DNA from: Diacronema lutheri
Taxonomy: Eukaryota > Haptophyta > Pavlovophyceae > Pavlovales > Pavlovaceae
Length of the DNA stretch: 64,000 bases
NCBI GenBank assembly: GCA_019448385.1
Contig: JAGTXO010000005.1
Coordinates: 1,426,001-1,490,000, forward strand
Reading direction: 5' to 3'
Position numbers and translations under genes: made by a program. Shown in pieces: positions 49,297 to 58,780 of the stretch; the stretch's first letter is position 1; each line of letters opens with the position of its first letter. The notes below the pieces were generated by a model. It saw nothing but the letters and a program-made list of their open reading frames with translations, did not search any database and was not told where the DNA came from.

Positions 49297-51604
49297 CGGC
49301 GCGTCGGGCGGCGGCGAGTCGGGCGGCGCGGGCGCGCGCGATGCGGGCGGGGGCGGCACGACGGGCGGCCGAGGCCGCGCCAAGGGCGACGGCACGACGG
49401 GCGTCGGCGCACGAGGCGGGCGTGGCTCGACGCGCAACACGGGGCCGCACGCTGTGCACGACGAGGCGCGCGACTGGATGAACGCGCTCGTCGTGGAGGT
49501 GCAGCACACAGTCGTGCGCGTCTACGACGCGCTCAACGTCCAGGCTCGCTGCGAGGGCCAAGCGGAGACGACCGTGCCAAACAAGACGGTCGTGCAGGCC
49601 GTCTTCCAGAGCATCGGCGTCGGTGGCACGAGGCACCGTACGGACGGCGAATCGGGCCACGCCCGCGCCAAGGCGCTGTACAAGGAGGCGTGCCGCCGTG
49701 TGATGGATGCGGATCGGCCGTGCAGCAAGCGCAAGCTGGGAGACGTGATGGACTTTGCCGCGACGGAGGTGGCGACGGCGTGCATCGAGCACCCGCGGCG
49801 CGTCGTGTCGCCGCTGCTCAAGGCGATTGTGCGCTACGCCGTGGAGCGCGACGCGAACGCGCCTCGCAAGCGCGAAGAGCGCAACGCGCTGGCCAAGGCG
49901 CTCTCGACGCTGCTGCTCACGGGCGACGCAAGTGGCGCGGCGGGCGACGCGCCGATGGCGCTCAGGCCGCACCTGGGCGCGATGGTCCTCAAGGGCGTGG
50001 ACTACACGTGCGCATCGACCGAGGAGTGGACAGGCACCCGCCACTACACCAACTACTTCCTCAAGCGGAAGGAGCACCGGAAAGAGGGCCACGCGCTGCT
50101 GCGCCGGCTCGCGGGCGTGTACACCGAGCTGACCGGCACCGCGCCACCGTACGGCATCCTGCCGCGGCGCCAGGCGCAGGTGCCGCGCTACGTGCGCCTC
50201 GACGCGCGTGCAATCTGGGCCAGCGCGTCCGAGACGGACCGCACCGCCGTGCGGGCTTGGGCGCGCGGGCTGCTCAACCACGACGGCACGCCGGCCGTGC
50301 CGTTCAACAAGGAAGGCCGACCGGTGACGAGCGACGTGCGGATGAGGTACCGCATCTTTGCGCTCGTCTTCGACATCTCCAATCGCGCCTTCGACTACGC
50401 CGGGCGCGAGCGGCCGCCCGCCGGCCTCGCCGCCGACGCGCGGCGGACGTGGGTGGGGCGCACGCCGTTGCCGCCCGCGCACCTGCCGGGCCGGGAGCCC
50501 GTCACGTCGGTCGACACCGACGGCGTCGGCGTGCACGCGTTTTGCCACGTGCGCGTGCCGGCGCCCGTCGAGCCGTCGGACAGCGCGGCGCCGGCGACGG
50601 ACGGCGCCGAGGCGGGCACGGCCGCCGCTGGCGCGCGCGAGGGCGAGTGGCTCGCGCGCCGCTGCCGCGAGCCGCGCGCTCCGCTGCTGCACGCGTCGGC
50701 CCGGCAGCTGCATCTGCTCGTGCGCACGGGCCTGCGCAACGTCGTGGCCATCGACGCCGGGCCATGCGGCTGGACGACCTTCTCGCGCCTCCCGCGGCGC
50801 GGCGCGGTCAGCACGCAGATGACGCAGCGGCAGCGCGCGCGCGGCGCCGGCTTTGCGCGGCGCGCGGATGCGACCTTCAACGCGCGGCGCGCGACGCGCA
50901 CGGACGCGCAGGGCAAATTCGTCGTCGAGGCGCTCGAGGCGGCGCTGGGGGACCTGCCGAGCGCCAACGCCGTGGACAAGGACGACTTCCTCGCCCGCCG
51001 CGACGGTGGGCAGGCGGTGCGCGACCGTGCGGGGCCGGCCGTCTACCTCCCGCGCGAGCGGCGGCGCGAGCGCTGGCGCAGCGACGGCGCGGCGCGCGGC
51101 CGTGCGGCGGCGCGCGCGGCAGAGGCGGTCATCGGGGCGCACTGCGTCGACGGCGTGAAGAAGTCGCAGCTGCTCGTCTGCGTCGGCGACTGGCTGCGCG
51201 ACCAGCGCGCCGGCCGCATGCGTGGCCGCGGGCGGCCGGGCGCGCACCCAAAGGGCGCGCCGCCCGCCTTCCTCGTCGGCGTGACGCGCGCGCTGCGCGC
51301 GCGCGGCGTGGCGGTGGTCTACGTTCCCGAGCCGTACACGAGCATGCACTGCTCGCGCGTGCGCGAGGTCACGCCGGGCAAGCTGCAGCGCTGCTGCGCG
51401 GTCGTCGAGCAGGACTTTCTGCCGGCCGCTCGCGGCTCAGCACGCAAGGTCCACGCGCTCTTGCGCTGCCCGCGCTGCGACGGTGGGCGCATGGTGGAGC
51501 ACCGCGACCTGGCGGGCGCGCGCGGCATCTACCACGACGTGCTCGACATGATCGCGCAGCTCGACGGGCGGGCCGACGACATCACCTCGACGCCCGATCG
51601 CTAG
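48090..51604 (+). CDS. Fanzor-type (eukaryotic TnpB-like) RuvC nuclease with long N-terminal region
   Basis: The nuclease part is about 49.42-51.60 kb (some 720 residues); the 5' part is unknown and ends in a Gly/Arg/Ser-rich linker. The N-terminal half of the nuclease has ILPRRQAQVPRYVRLDARAI, a pattern seen before the RuvC domain in Fanzors. RuvC-I is VVAIDAGPCGWTTF (Asp at 50752); a GVKKSQLLVCVGDW strand and the helix AFLVGVTRALRARG follow; RuvC-II is VVYVPEPYTSMHCSR (Glu at 51329), with the Glu directly before the TS-Cys motif as in Fanzors; a Cys-rich zinc-ribbon (RCC, RCPRC) leads to RuvC-III, EHRDLAGARGI (Asp at 51506). TnpB and Fanzor are RNA-guided DNA endonucleases whose guide RNA is encoded at the element's 3' end. 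The three acidic residues are kept, so the catalytic site looks whole. Confidence 0.8.
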
Positions 51605-51679
51605 GAGCTGGTGCGAGCCGTGTGGGAGGCGTGTGCCGACGACGGCGGCGGCGGCGGCGGCGACGACGATGACGACGAC

Positions 51680-51710
<31 letters not shown>

Positions 51711-51820
51711 GCGACGGTGACGGCGGCGACGATGGCGCTGGCGATGGCGACGAGGGCGGCAGCGACGACGACGACGAGAGTGGCAGCGATGGCGACGACG
51801 GCGGGTGACGTGGCTGCTGC

Positions 51821-51842
51821 GGCCGCTGCGCGAGCAGCGGCC
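51821..51842. other. Perfect 9-bp hairpin downstream of the Fanzor frame
   Basis: ggccgctgc, loop gcga, gcagcggcc, 217 bp after the Fanzor stop. Guide RNAs of TnpB/Fanzor systems are structured and lie at this end, so this is one candidate scaffold stem; it may also be chance in GC-rich DNA. Confidence 0.5.
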
Positions 51843-52639
51843 GTGGCGACCGTCAGCACCGACGACCGTGCCGCGACCTGTGCGTCGCGAGACGGCCGAT
51901 TGCGCGGAGAACGCTCTTCGTGCCGTGAGACTGTTCGCCCGTTGGCGCGGCTTGGGGGGGGGTTGGGGGGGATGTGGGGCTGGCAAGGCGAGGGGCCGGG
52001 GGAGGGGGCGGGCATGGCATGGGGTTGAACAGGCGTCGACGATGGACGCGCGCGCGTGAGCGCAGGCAGGTGCGACGACGCGCGCCTGCTGCAGCGAGCA
52101 GCGCCCCGCGCGCGCCACGCGGTGTTGCGTGCGCGCCCCTGCGCTCGGCCCTTGGGCCCACCCACCAGCGCCCGATCGCATTTGCCGGCGCGACCGCCCA
52201 CTGTCGCACAGGGCGTGCCAAGCCGGCCTGGTCCAGCGCCTTGTGCGAGAGGGGCCGTTCCGCGAGAGCGCACCGGGTGCGCGCGCGCGCCATCGCGCAT
52301 CCGGCCGGCCCTTCGCGCATCCTCGCGCCAGCCGACCCGAGCTTGTGTCCCGCGTGGCTGTGCGCAGGCGTTCGTTCGCGCTGCAGACGCGGTAGCGCTG
52401 TTCGCGCCGCCGCGCAGCACTGCTTCCGCGTGGCGACGCAGCGTCGCCCACGGTGGCGGCGAGGCGAGGACCGCTGGGCGCCCGTGTGGTGACCGATACG
52501 CTCAGGCTGCGCGCGCTCGCCAGGACGTCGTGTACACGGCATTGTCCCCAAGCCTACACTGGTAGGCAATTCGAGGCTACACCGTCGCCCTTCGCGCGCG
52601 CATCAGGGGGCTCACGCCCCTTCCCAAACACGCGCAAGG

Positions 52640-52662
52640 GGGTGTGCCCAAGTGGCACACCC
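52640..52662. other. Perfect 9-bp hairpin, 3' side of the spacer
   Basis: gggtgtgcc, loop caagt, ggcacaccc, only 54 bp from the stop of the convergent TIR/PA gene. It may act in the 3' UTR of that gene or belong to the end of the accessory locus. Confidence 0.6.
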
Positions 52663-52715
52663 ATCGGATTCGGACAAACCGTATATACGCCTAGGTCGTC
52701 CACGCGAGCAGCGCG

Positions 52716-54508
52716 TCACAGCCTCTGCAGCGCCTTGATCGTCTCGCCATGAATGCCCACGCCGCCCAGGTCGTTGTGCTCGTAACGGACGCTCAGGCGC
52801 ATGCCATCCCCCCCGCCCCCCTGCGCGGCCGCGCACGCGCGCAGGATGGGCTCGCCATTGGCCGAGTCGAGCATGACGACAGGCAGCGCTTCGTTGTCGT
52901 TGGCGCGCACACGCGTCGGCATCGGCGCGCCCTGCTCGTTGATGATGATGAGCGCGACCGCGCCCGCGTCGCGAGCGGCGGTCGCCTTCTTGGCAAACGT
53001 GCTGCCGCCGCGCACGCACAGCAGCGCGCGGCCGGCGTGCGCGGTGCGGTCGAGCGGCGCGGTCGCGTCGAGCGGCGTGGCGACCGTCGCCGCCGTCCAA
53101 CCGAGCGGCACGCCGCGCGCCGCCGGGCCGCTCGTCGCGGGCAGGCCACGCGCCTCGAGCGCGCCGCCACGTGCTGGCAGCTCGCACGAGACGACGGCGC
53201 GCAGCTCGTGCGCGTGCCGGGCGGACTCGACAAATCCGGCGGCGGCGCGCCTGCGCATGCTTGCGCGCAAGAAACCGCGAACGACCACGCGCCGCACACC
53301 CTCGTTGAGCGCCTGCGCGCCGCCGGGCACGCGCTCGCGCACAAGGGCGAGGATGTGCGCGCGGTCCTCGGGACGCGTCGCCTGCGCCCTGCGCACGTCG
53401 AGCTCGTCGTCGTTCACGTAGGCGGCGGCGCCGCTGCCGAGCGCGAGCGGGTTGACGAGCACGTCCACAGGCTTGCGTGCAACGACGGCGGACATGACTT
53501 CGAAAAGTACCCACACGCGGCTCGTGGCGATTGGCCTGGACGGGTCGGGGACCGAGAGGAGGAGCGCGTCGCACTGCGAGACGGCGACGTCAAAGGTGCG
53601 CTCGACCTGCGCGGCCTCCCACTGCGACTGGCAGAAGATGTCCCACCACAGGTACACGCTTGCACGCTCATCCGCACGCACGAGGTGCGCGCGCAACGCA
53701 CGCAGCGTCGACTGGAGGGGTTCCGCCCACGCGTACGAGTGGAAGCGGCTCACCCGACCAACGAGCGGCACGCCGTCGCGCGAGACGCCGAGCAGCAGCT
53801 CAAGCAGCGCGCAGCCGCGTGGAGGCGACGCGCGTGGAGGCGAAGCGGCGGCGCGCAGATCCTCGCCGCGGTGAGCGGGATCGCGTGTGTCCTCTCCGCC
53901 GTGAGCGTCGTCGTCGCCGGCGCGCGTGAGCGGGAGGACGACCGCGCGCACCACCGCGCCCATCGTATCGCCGCGCAGCCGCAGATCGCACAGCTCGAGC
54001 AGCAGCTCGACGCCCTGCCAGCTCATGCCAAGCACCGTGCCCGCCCGCATGGCGGCGCGTTGCGTCGCAGCGAGCGGCTCGCTCCGCATCTCGCGCAGCT
54101 GCGCGCGCACGGCGGCGGCCTGCTCGTCCGTCAGCGGCCGGAGCGGCTCAGCGCGCACGCCAACGCCACTGCTCGCTACCAGCTCGACCGCGCGCTCGAC
54201 GCCCGACGCAACGTTGGCGGCGGCCGCCGCGGCATGCAAGTCGAGCGTATTCTCCGAGCGCGCGTGTGCTGCGCGCCGATCCGACGCGCCCAAAGGCTGC
54301 GCGCGCCAACGCGACGCCCGCGCAGATTGCGGCGGCGTGCCGCCCGGCCGCGCGTGCGCTCTCGCGCGCCGCACGTCGGCGAGCAGCGCCTTGCGCGCAA
54401 GGCCGGTCACAACCTCCGCGCTAAGCGCGCGTCGGACGGTCGGTCGCTGCTCGGCGGTGGACCCGCCGTCGCGGCCGCCGTCCGCGGGCACGCTGGCGCG
54501 GAACGCGC

Positions 54509-54593
<85 letters not shown>

Positions 54594-55172
54594 GTGCGGC
54601 GGCGGCTGGCGGTGCTGCACGGGCGCCGTGCGGCGCGGCGGGGGCAGGGGCGAGGGCAGGGGCGGCGGGTGCGGCGGCGGCGGCGGCGGCGTGCCCAAGC
54701 GTGGCGAGCGTGTCAACGACGCTCGCACACGCGGCGCCTCGCCGCTGGGCCGCGCGTCGGACGTCGGAGCTGAGCGCAGCGGGGAGCGCAGCGGCGCGGA
54801 TTTTGGCCTTGACGACCTTGCCGTGCGGTGCTCTCGCGACCGGTGAGCGTTCGATGGGGAAGCACGGCGGCCGACGACTGGCGTGCGCACACGCCTGCGA
54901 AGCTCAGCAAGCAGCGCGGCGCGCTGCACCTCGGCCGCCGACGGCGCCTCGCTCGGCAATGGGCCGACGTGCGCGGACAGAGCGTCCGTGCGCGTGCGCG
55001 GCCTGCTCGGGCTGCCCGCCCGGCTGTGAAGCGTAACGACGGGCTGCGCGAGAGAGCCTCGAGCTGATGCGCTCAGTCCAGACGCGTGAGGCACGCGCGC
55101 TCTGCGCCGCAGCTCATCGTGCAGCGCGCCACGCTGCACACGGAACGACGCGCGTTCGTCCCAACTCGCCAT
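52716..55172 (-). CDS. WH2-like/polyproline, TIR-like and PA-domain protein
   Basis: 818 residues in one exon from MASWDERASF. Three similar motifs, QRGALHDELRRRAR (near residue 13), QRAALLAELRRRVR (near 83) and ARKALLADVRRARA (near 270), resemble WH2 actin-binding helices; a run of about 27 Pro sits between the second and third. A TIR-like alpha/beta region follows (VSRFHSYAWAEPLQSTLRAL, SVYLWWDIFCQSQWE, SQCDALLLSVPDPSRPI, SRVWVLFEVMSAV), of a kind widespread in algal multigene families. The C-terminus is a protease-associated (PA) domain (GRALLCVRGGSTFAKKATAA, DAGAVALIIINEQG). No protease or NADase active site is evident. It is head-to-head (53 bp) with the next gene. The function is unknown. 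Confidence 0.7.
54513..54593. repeat. (GGC)n trinucleotide repeat, about 27 units
   Basis: An uninterrupted GGC run encoding polyproline on the minus strand inside the WH2-like/TIR gene. It is prone to length change and likely polymorphic. Confidence 0.97.
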
Positions 55173-55225
55173 CCCTTGCGGCTTGAAACAGCAAACGAAA
55201 CCGATTTTTCGACTTGGATGAACGG

Positions 55226-56393
55226 ATGTCGACTTGGACCACGCCTCGCGACGCCCACCTCGCCTCCTCGCCGCCGGCCACCGCGCGCAAGCTGCCCACG
55301 CGCCCGGCGGAGCGAGCCAGCCACTCGCCACGCCATCGCACTGCCGCGCTGGGCACGACCAATCTACGTTCTGCGCAGCGCACGCCGGCCTTGCCGCACG
55401 CGCCCGTGCTGTACGCGGCGCAGCCGCACACGTTTGGCGGCGGGGCGCGCGATGGCGCGGCCAACACGTTCGAACCGCCCGTCCGCTCGCCGCGCTTGCT
55501 GACTCCGCGCTCTACGCAGCGCGGCCAGCTCGCCACGCGCCGCGTGCGCACCAGCGCTGGCGGCGTCGCGCGCGCGCCGAGCGCTTCGCTCGCGGATGCA
55601 AAGTCCGGTGACGGCGCGCGCTCGCCGCGCAGGCCGCCAGAGCCATTGAGCAGCCCCCCAACCTCGCAACTGCTCACGCTTCGTTCAACCGCCTCCGAGC
55701 ATGGGCACTCGATCGCGCCCATGGCGCTCCGGCCGCCCAATGTTGCGCGCACGCTCGTGGCGCGAGAGGCGCCCGTCGCCACCGGCGCGGCCGAGCTGCG
55801 CGCACAATATGCGGCTGCGTGGGCAGCATTGCCATCGCCGCGCGCGCCGCTGGTCTCGCCGCGCAATGCAGCCATCTCGCCTCGCGCGGGGGCCGCGCAC
55901 ACGCCTCGCTCCGCAGCGCGCTCAGCGGCGCACATTGCCGGGGCGAACGCCTTGTGGCTGTGGCCAGAGTGCGCGGCGGAGAATGCGCTCGGCGCGCAGC
56001 TGGACGATCTCGCGCGCGCGCCGTTCATGGATGGCGCACATCGCTTCACCGCCCGGGTGCATCGCCGCCCGCGCGCCCGCGCGGCCCTCGTCGCGTCGGT
56101 CCGCCGGCCGTGCGCGCGTGCGCGCCCGCGTGCGCAAAAGCTGCGAGTGCCGCCTTGTGCGCGTGTGCTCACGGGCGGCGCACTCCGATTGCGTCACGCC
56201 GCGCCGATCGCTGCAGGACGCGCAGCCTCTGCTCTCCGGCGGCCGCATGCGCGCGCTCATGACGCCGCAGCCGCAGGGCGCCGCGCGCGTACAGCGGGGC
56301 GGCTCTGCGCGCGCCGAGTGGCAGGAGGCGGACCGTGCGCTCGCCCAGCGCGCGCGCAAGGGCGGCGGGGTGGTGGAGCTCGAGCGCAGATGA
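55226..56393 (+). CDS. Low-complexity Ser/Pro/Arg/Ala protein, two exons
   Basis: Exons 55226-56056 and 56217-56393, GT-AG, phase 0, give 335 residues starting MSTWTTPRDAHL. Many TP, SPR and SP sites (RSPRLLTPRST, PSPRAPLVSPRNAAISPRAG, AHTPRSAARS) suggest a phosphorylated disordered protein, perhaps cytoskeletal. A short ordered block, ANALWLWPECAAENALGAQL ... FMDGAHRFTAR, crosses into the second exon, which ends RKGGGVVELERR. No family is recognised. The splice was chosen because it joins the only coding-like frames on both sides; the intron is Arg/Cys-rich junk in every frame. Confidence 0.55.
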
Positions 56394-56460
56394 ATGGCCA
56401 GACTAAAGAGATGACTCGTGCACCACGTCGTGCCGTCAAGGAAGGGAAGGGACGGGAAGA

Positions 56461-56487
56461 GGGGGGGGGGGGGGGGGGGGGGGGGGG
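56461..56487. repeat. Homopolymer G tract, 27 nt
   Basis: Twenty-seven consecutive G in the 110-bp gap between two convergent genes. Confidence 0.97.
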
Positions 56488-56503
56488 ATGACTCATCACA
56501 GTC

Positions 56504-57828
56504 TCACGGCCCGCCGGCGTCTGCCGGCTGCGCTTTCCGCCAGACGGCGGAGACGTGCCCGTGCTCGGCGCCGGCGAGCACGCTCTCGCGCGCATCGGGC
56601 AGCATGGGCCGCAGCACGTCGCGCAGGCTGACGACGCCGAAGAGGTGCTCGCCATCGATGACCGGCAGGTGGCGCACATTCTTGGCGATGAGGATGTCGA
56701 CACATTTTGAGACCGAGTCTGTGATCGACACACGCTCAATCTGATCGAGTGGTGTCATGATCGCACGCACCTGCGCGCGGCGGGAGGGCGCGGCGGGCGC
56801 GGCTCAGCGGGCACCGGGCGCGCCGCGCCGTTGCGCGCCGCCGCGTCGCGAGCCGGCGCGGCACGGCCCCTCACCGGCGTACTCGCGTGCTTGCCGAGCC
56901 CATCGTCGTGCTCGGCTCCGAAGCGCACAAAGTCACGCTCGTTGACGAGACCGACGACGCGGTTCTTCTCGAAGGGCGAGGGGACGTAAAGCTCCGTTGT
57001 TTTCACGCGCGCATCCTCCTCCACCACCACGAGGAAGGTGAGCCGCTCGCGCGCCATCTGCTTGGCGGCGCGTTCGATCGTGCCGGAAGCGGCGATCGTA
57101 TGCGTTGCGGCGCGCGTGCGCAAGTAGAGCTCGAGCGAGGTGCCCTCGACAATCTTCTCGCGCCGCTTCGTGCGCAGAATGTCGGCGACGCACTTGCCGT
57201 GCCACACCGAGCGCAGGTGCCCGCCGGGTGCCAAAGCCGCGCTTGGCTCACCCGGCGTGTGCGGCTGGTGATCGGTGCGTCCGCCGAAGAGCTGCAGCAG
57301 CTCGCGGATGTCGAGCACGGCGGTCAGGCGCTCGTTGTCGTCGAGGATGGGCAGGTGGCGCCAGATTTTGTGCTGCACCATCGACAGCGCGGTGTGCACC
57401 GTCGTCTCCGCCCGCAGTGAGAGCATCCGCTCGGCGGCCGACATGGCGCGCGTGACGGGCTCCATCGTCGCGTCCATGCCGGAGAAGAAGGCGCTCGCCT
57501 CGGCGCGCACCTGGTAGCGCAGGTAGTCGCGCTCGGAGAACATGCCGATCACGCGCCCGCCCTGCGCGCTGTCCGTCACGCACACGAACGTCAGCCGCTT
57601 CTTCGCCAGGTGCTTGACCGCGTGCGCGACGGACACGCCCGAGTCGATCTCAAAGCGCGCGCGCATCTCGGCCTCCTTCATCTTGCGCAGCCGCGGCGTC
57701 ACGTCGGCGACGGTGAGGCTCGGCGAGATGGGGAACGTTGCCGCGGGCATCCCCGCCGGAGCGGAGGCAGCCCGCCGCGCCGCCAGAGGCGCGCGACATC
57801 CAGCCGTGCGTGCCAAGCGCGCGAGCAT
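56504..57828 (-). CDS. Four-CBS-domain protein, probably organellar
   Basis: Exons 57828-56875 (donor gtgagg) and 56770-56504, phase 0, give 406 residues. The first 30 residues (MLARLARTAGCRAPLAARRA) are a likely mitochondrial or plastid presequence. Four CBS motifs follow: VSVAHAVKHLAKKRLTFVCV ... IGMFSERDYLRY; TVHTALSMVQHKIWRHLPIL ... AVLDIRELLQL; TIERAAKQMARERLTFLVVV ... VGLVNERDFVRF; and, across the splice, IMTPLDQIERV ... LPVIDGEHLFGVVSLRDVL. CBS pairs bind adenine nucleotides and tune partner proteins. There is no attached enzyme domain. Its ATG is only 23 bp from the ATG of the divergent 2H phosphoesterase gene. Confidence 0.88.
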
Positions 57829-57851
57829 CGCTGCCGGCCCAAGAAGTTAGT
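57829..57851. promoter_or_regulatory. 23-bp gap between divergent start codons
   Basis: The two ATGs of the CBS and 2H phosphoesterase genes are separated by 23 bp, so each transcript's start site must lie close to or inside the partner's coding region, or one ATG is misassigned. Confidence 0.5.
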
Positions 57852-58658
57852 ATGGTGCAAGGTGCACGAAGTTCGTCCGTGATGGCCGTCGACGGAGCGT
57901 CCACGCTCGCGGCGATCACGATGGCGCTCGGCAAGTACCGCGTCGCGCACTCGACGACGGTCGCGATCGTGCCTCCCGAGCACCTTTGGCCGCCGATCCA
58001 GGCTGCGCGCGAGCGGCTGCGCGACGGTGGCCTCACCCGCTGGCCTCCGCACGTCAACTTGATCTACCCGTTCGTGGAGCCGCCCTACTTTGAGCGCTTC
58101 GCCGAGCGCTTCGCGCCGGCCGTGGCGCAGTGCGCGCCGTTCCGCGTCAGGCTCGAGCGCTTGGGCGTCTTCGGCTCCTCAAGGCGCGGCGTGGTGTGGC
58201 TCGATCCCGTCGTCGTCGGCGCGGCGGACGGCGAGCGGCCGTGGGCGCGGCTGCACGAGCGGCTCTGCGCCGTGGCGCCCGAGCTGCAATCGCCGGGGAG
58301 GCCGTTCGTACCGCACATGACGATCACGCATACCGAGTCGTGCGACGCCGCGCGAGAGATCGCCGACGAGCTGGGCGCCGAGTGGGCGGCGGCCGGGCTC
58401 GCGGTCGAGTTCGACGTGCAGGAGGTGTTCATCCTGTGCAGGAGCTCGGCGACAGAGCCGTTCCGACTCGCGTGGCGGCTGCCGCTCGGCGAAGGCGCGC
58501 CCGCGCCGCGCGCCGACCCGCGCGCGTTCGAGTCGATGCCAACGCCGAGCAGCCTCAATTGGCGCCCGCGCGAGCGCGAGTCGCTCCACGCAAAGATGCG
58601 CGCCGCGTACCGGGCGCGGCAGGCCCGGTGCCGCGCGAGCGAGGACGGCAGCAGCTGA
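57852..58658 (+). CDS. 2H phosphoesterase (2'-5' RNA ligase/LigT-like)
   Basis: 268 residues. The fold's two strands are visible: first motif PPHVNLIYPF (H67) and second PHMTITH (H155), about 88 residues apart as expected for 2H enzymes. The first motif has Asn where the classical HxT/S has Thr or Ser (HVN), so catalysis at that half could be changed; the second is canonical. Around them are TVAIVPPEHLWPPIQAARER, FRVRLERLGVFG, VVWLDP and EVFILCRSS. Relatives hydrolyse 2',3'-cyclic phosphates or similar bonds in RNA processing. The Arg-rich C-terminal tail of 50 residues is disordered. An upstream in-frame extension exists but has no support. Confidence 0.82.
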   Translation: MVQGARSSSVMAVDGASTLAAITMALGKYRVAHSTTVAIVPPEHLWPPIQAARERLRDGGLTRWPPHVNLIYPFVEPPYFERFAERFAPAVAQCAPFRVRLERLGVFGSSRRGVVWLDPVVVGAADGERPWARLHERLCAVAPELQSPGRPFVPHMTITHTESCDAAREIADELGAEWAAAGLAVEFDVQEVFILCRSSATEPFRLAWRLPLGEGAPAPRADPRAFESMPTPSSLNWRPRERESLHAKMRAAYRARQARCRASEDGSS

Positions 58659-58780
58659 GCCGGGCGACCGGGGTGCGGTCGATCGGCCGCTCATCGTCGG
58701 CGCCTGACGAGTGACGTCGTCACTCCACCGACTGGCGTCCGTCCCGACGACGTTGCGAACTCGGTTTCACTGTTACAACA

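Larger units (their letters stand above)
36697..51604 (+). mobile_element. Large Fanzor/YqaJ accessory locus (possible mobile or virus-derived element; ends not found)
   Basis: About 15 kb of collinear plus-strand coding-like sequence with no host family except the NOT1-like domain just upstream. In order: Ala-rich region, 29-copy 54-bp repeat, OTU-like candidate, unknown regions, YqaJ-type exonuclease, long unknown region, Gly/Arg-rich linker, Fanzor-type nuclease. Sense passes between reading frames roughly three times, so the locus is either spliced in ways I cannot see or partly decayed. I found no terminal inverted repeats, target-site duplication, capsid gene or transposase of another class. 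Fanzor proteins are known from several eukaryotic transposon groups and from giant viruses; YqaJ nucleases are common in phages and large DNA viruses. The class is therefore left open. Confidence 0.55.
51605..52715. other. Gene-less 1.1 kb after the Fanzor frame: GAC repeats, G-rich stretch, hairpins
   Basis: No gene is supported. It starts with a GAC/GAT trinucleotide array (about 51655-51800). A 9-bp hairpin follows, ggccgctgc/gcagcggcc (51821-51842). A G-quadruplex-like stretch lies at about 51953-52015 (runs of 9, 7, 4, 4, 5 and 5 G). Near the far end three hairpins cluster: gcctac/gtaggc (52552-52567), ggggc/gcccc near 52608-52622, and gggtgtgcc/ggcacaccc (52640-52662), then an AT-rich cgtatatacg. 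It separates the accessory locus from the convergent TIR/PA gene. Confidence 0.65.

Noticed and set aside
51611-51808. Short Asp/Gly-rich frame after the Fanzor stop
   Set aside because: It is only the GAC/GAT microsatellite read in frame.
31721-52715. Terminal inverted repeats bounding one large element
   Set aside because: I compared the sequence around 31.7-32.0 kb with the reverse complement of 52.5-52.7 kb by eye and saw no convincing match; a computed self-alignment would be decisive.
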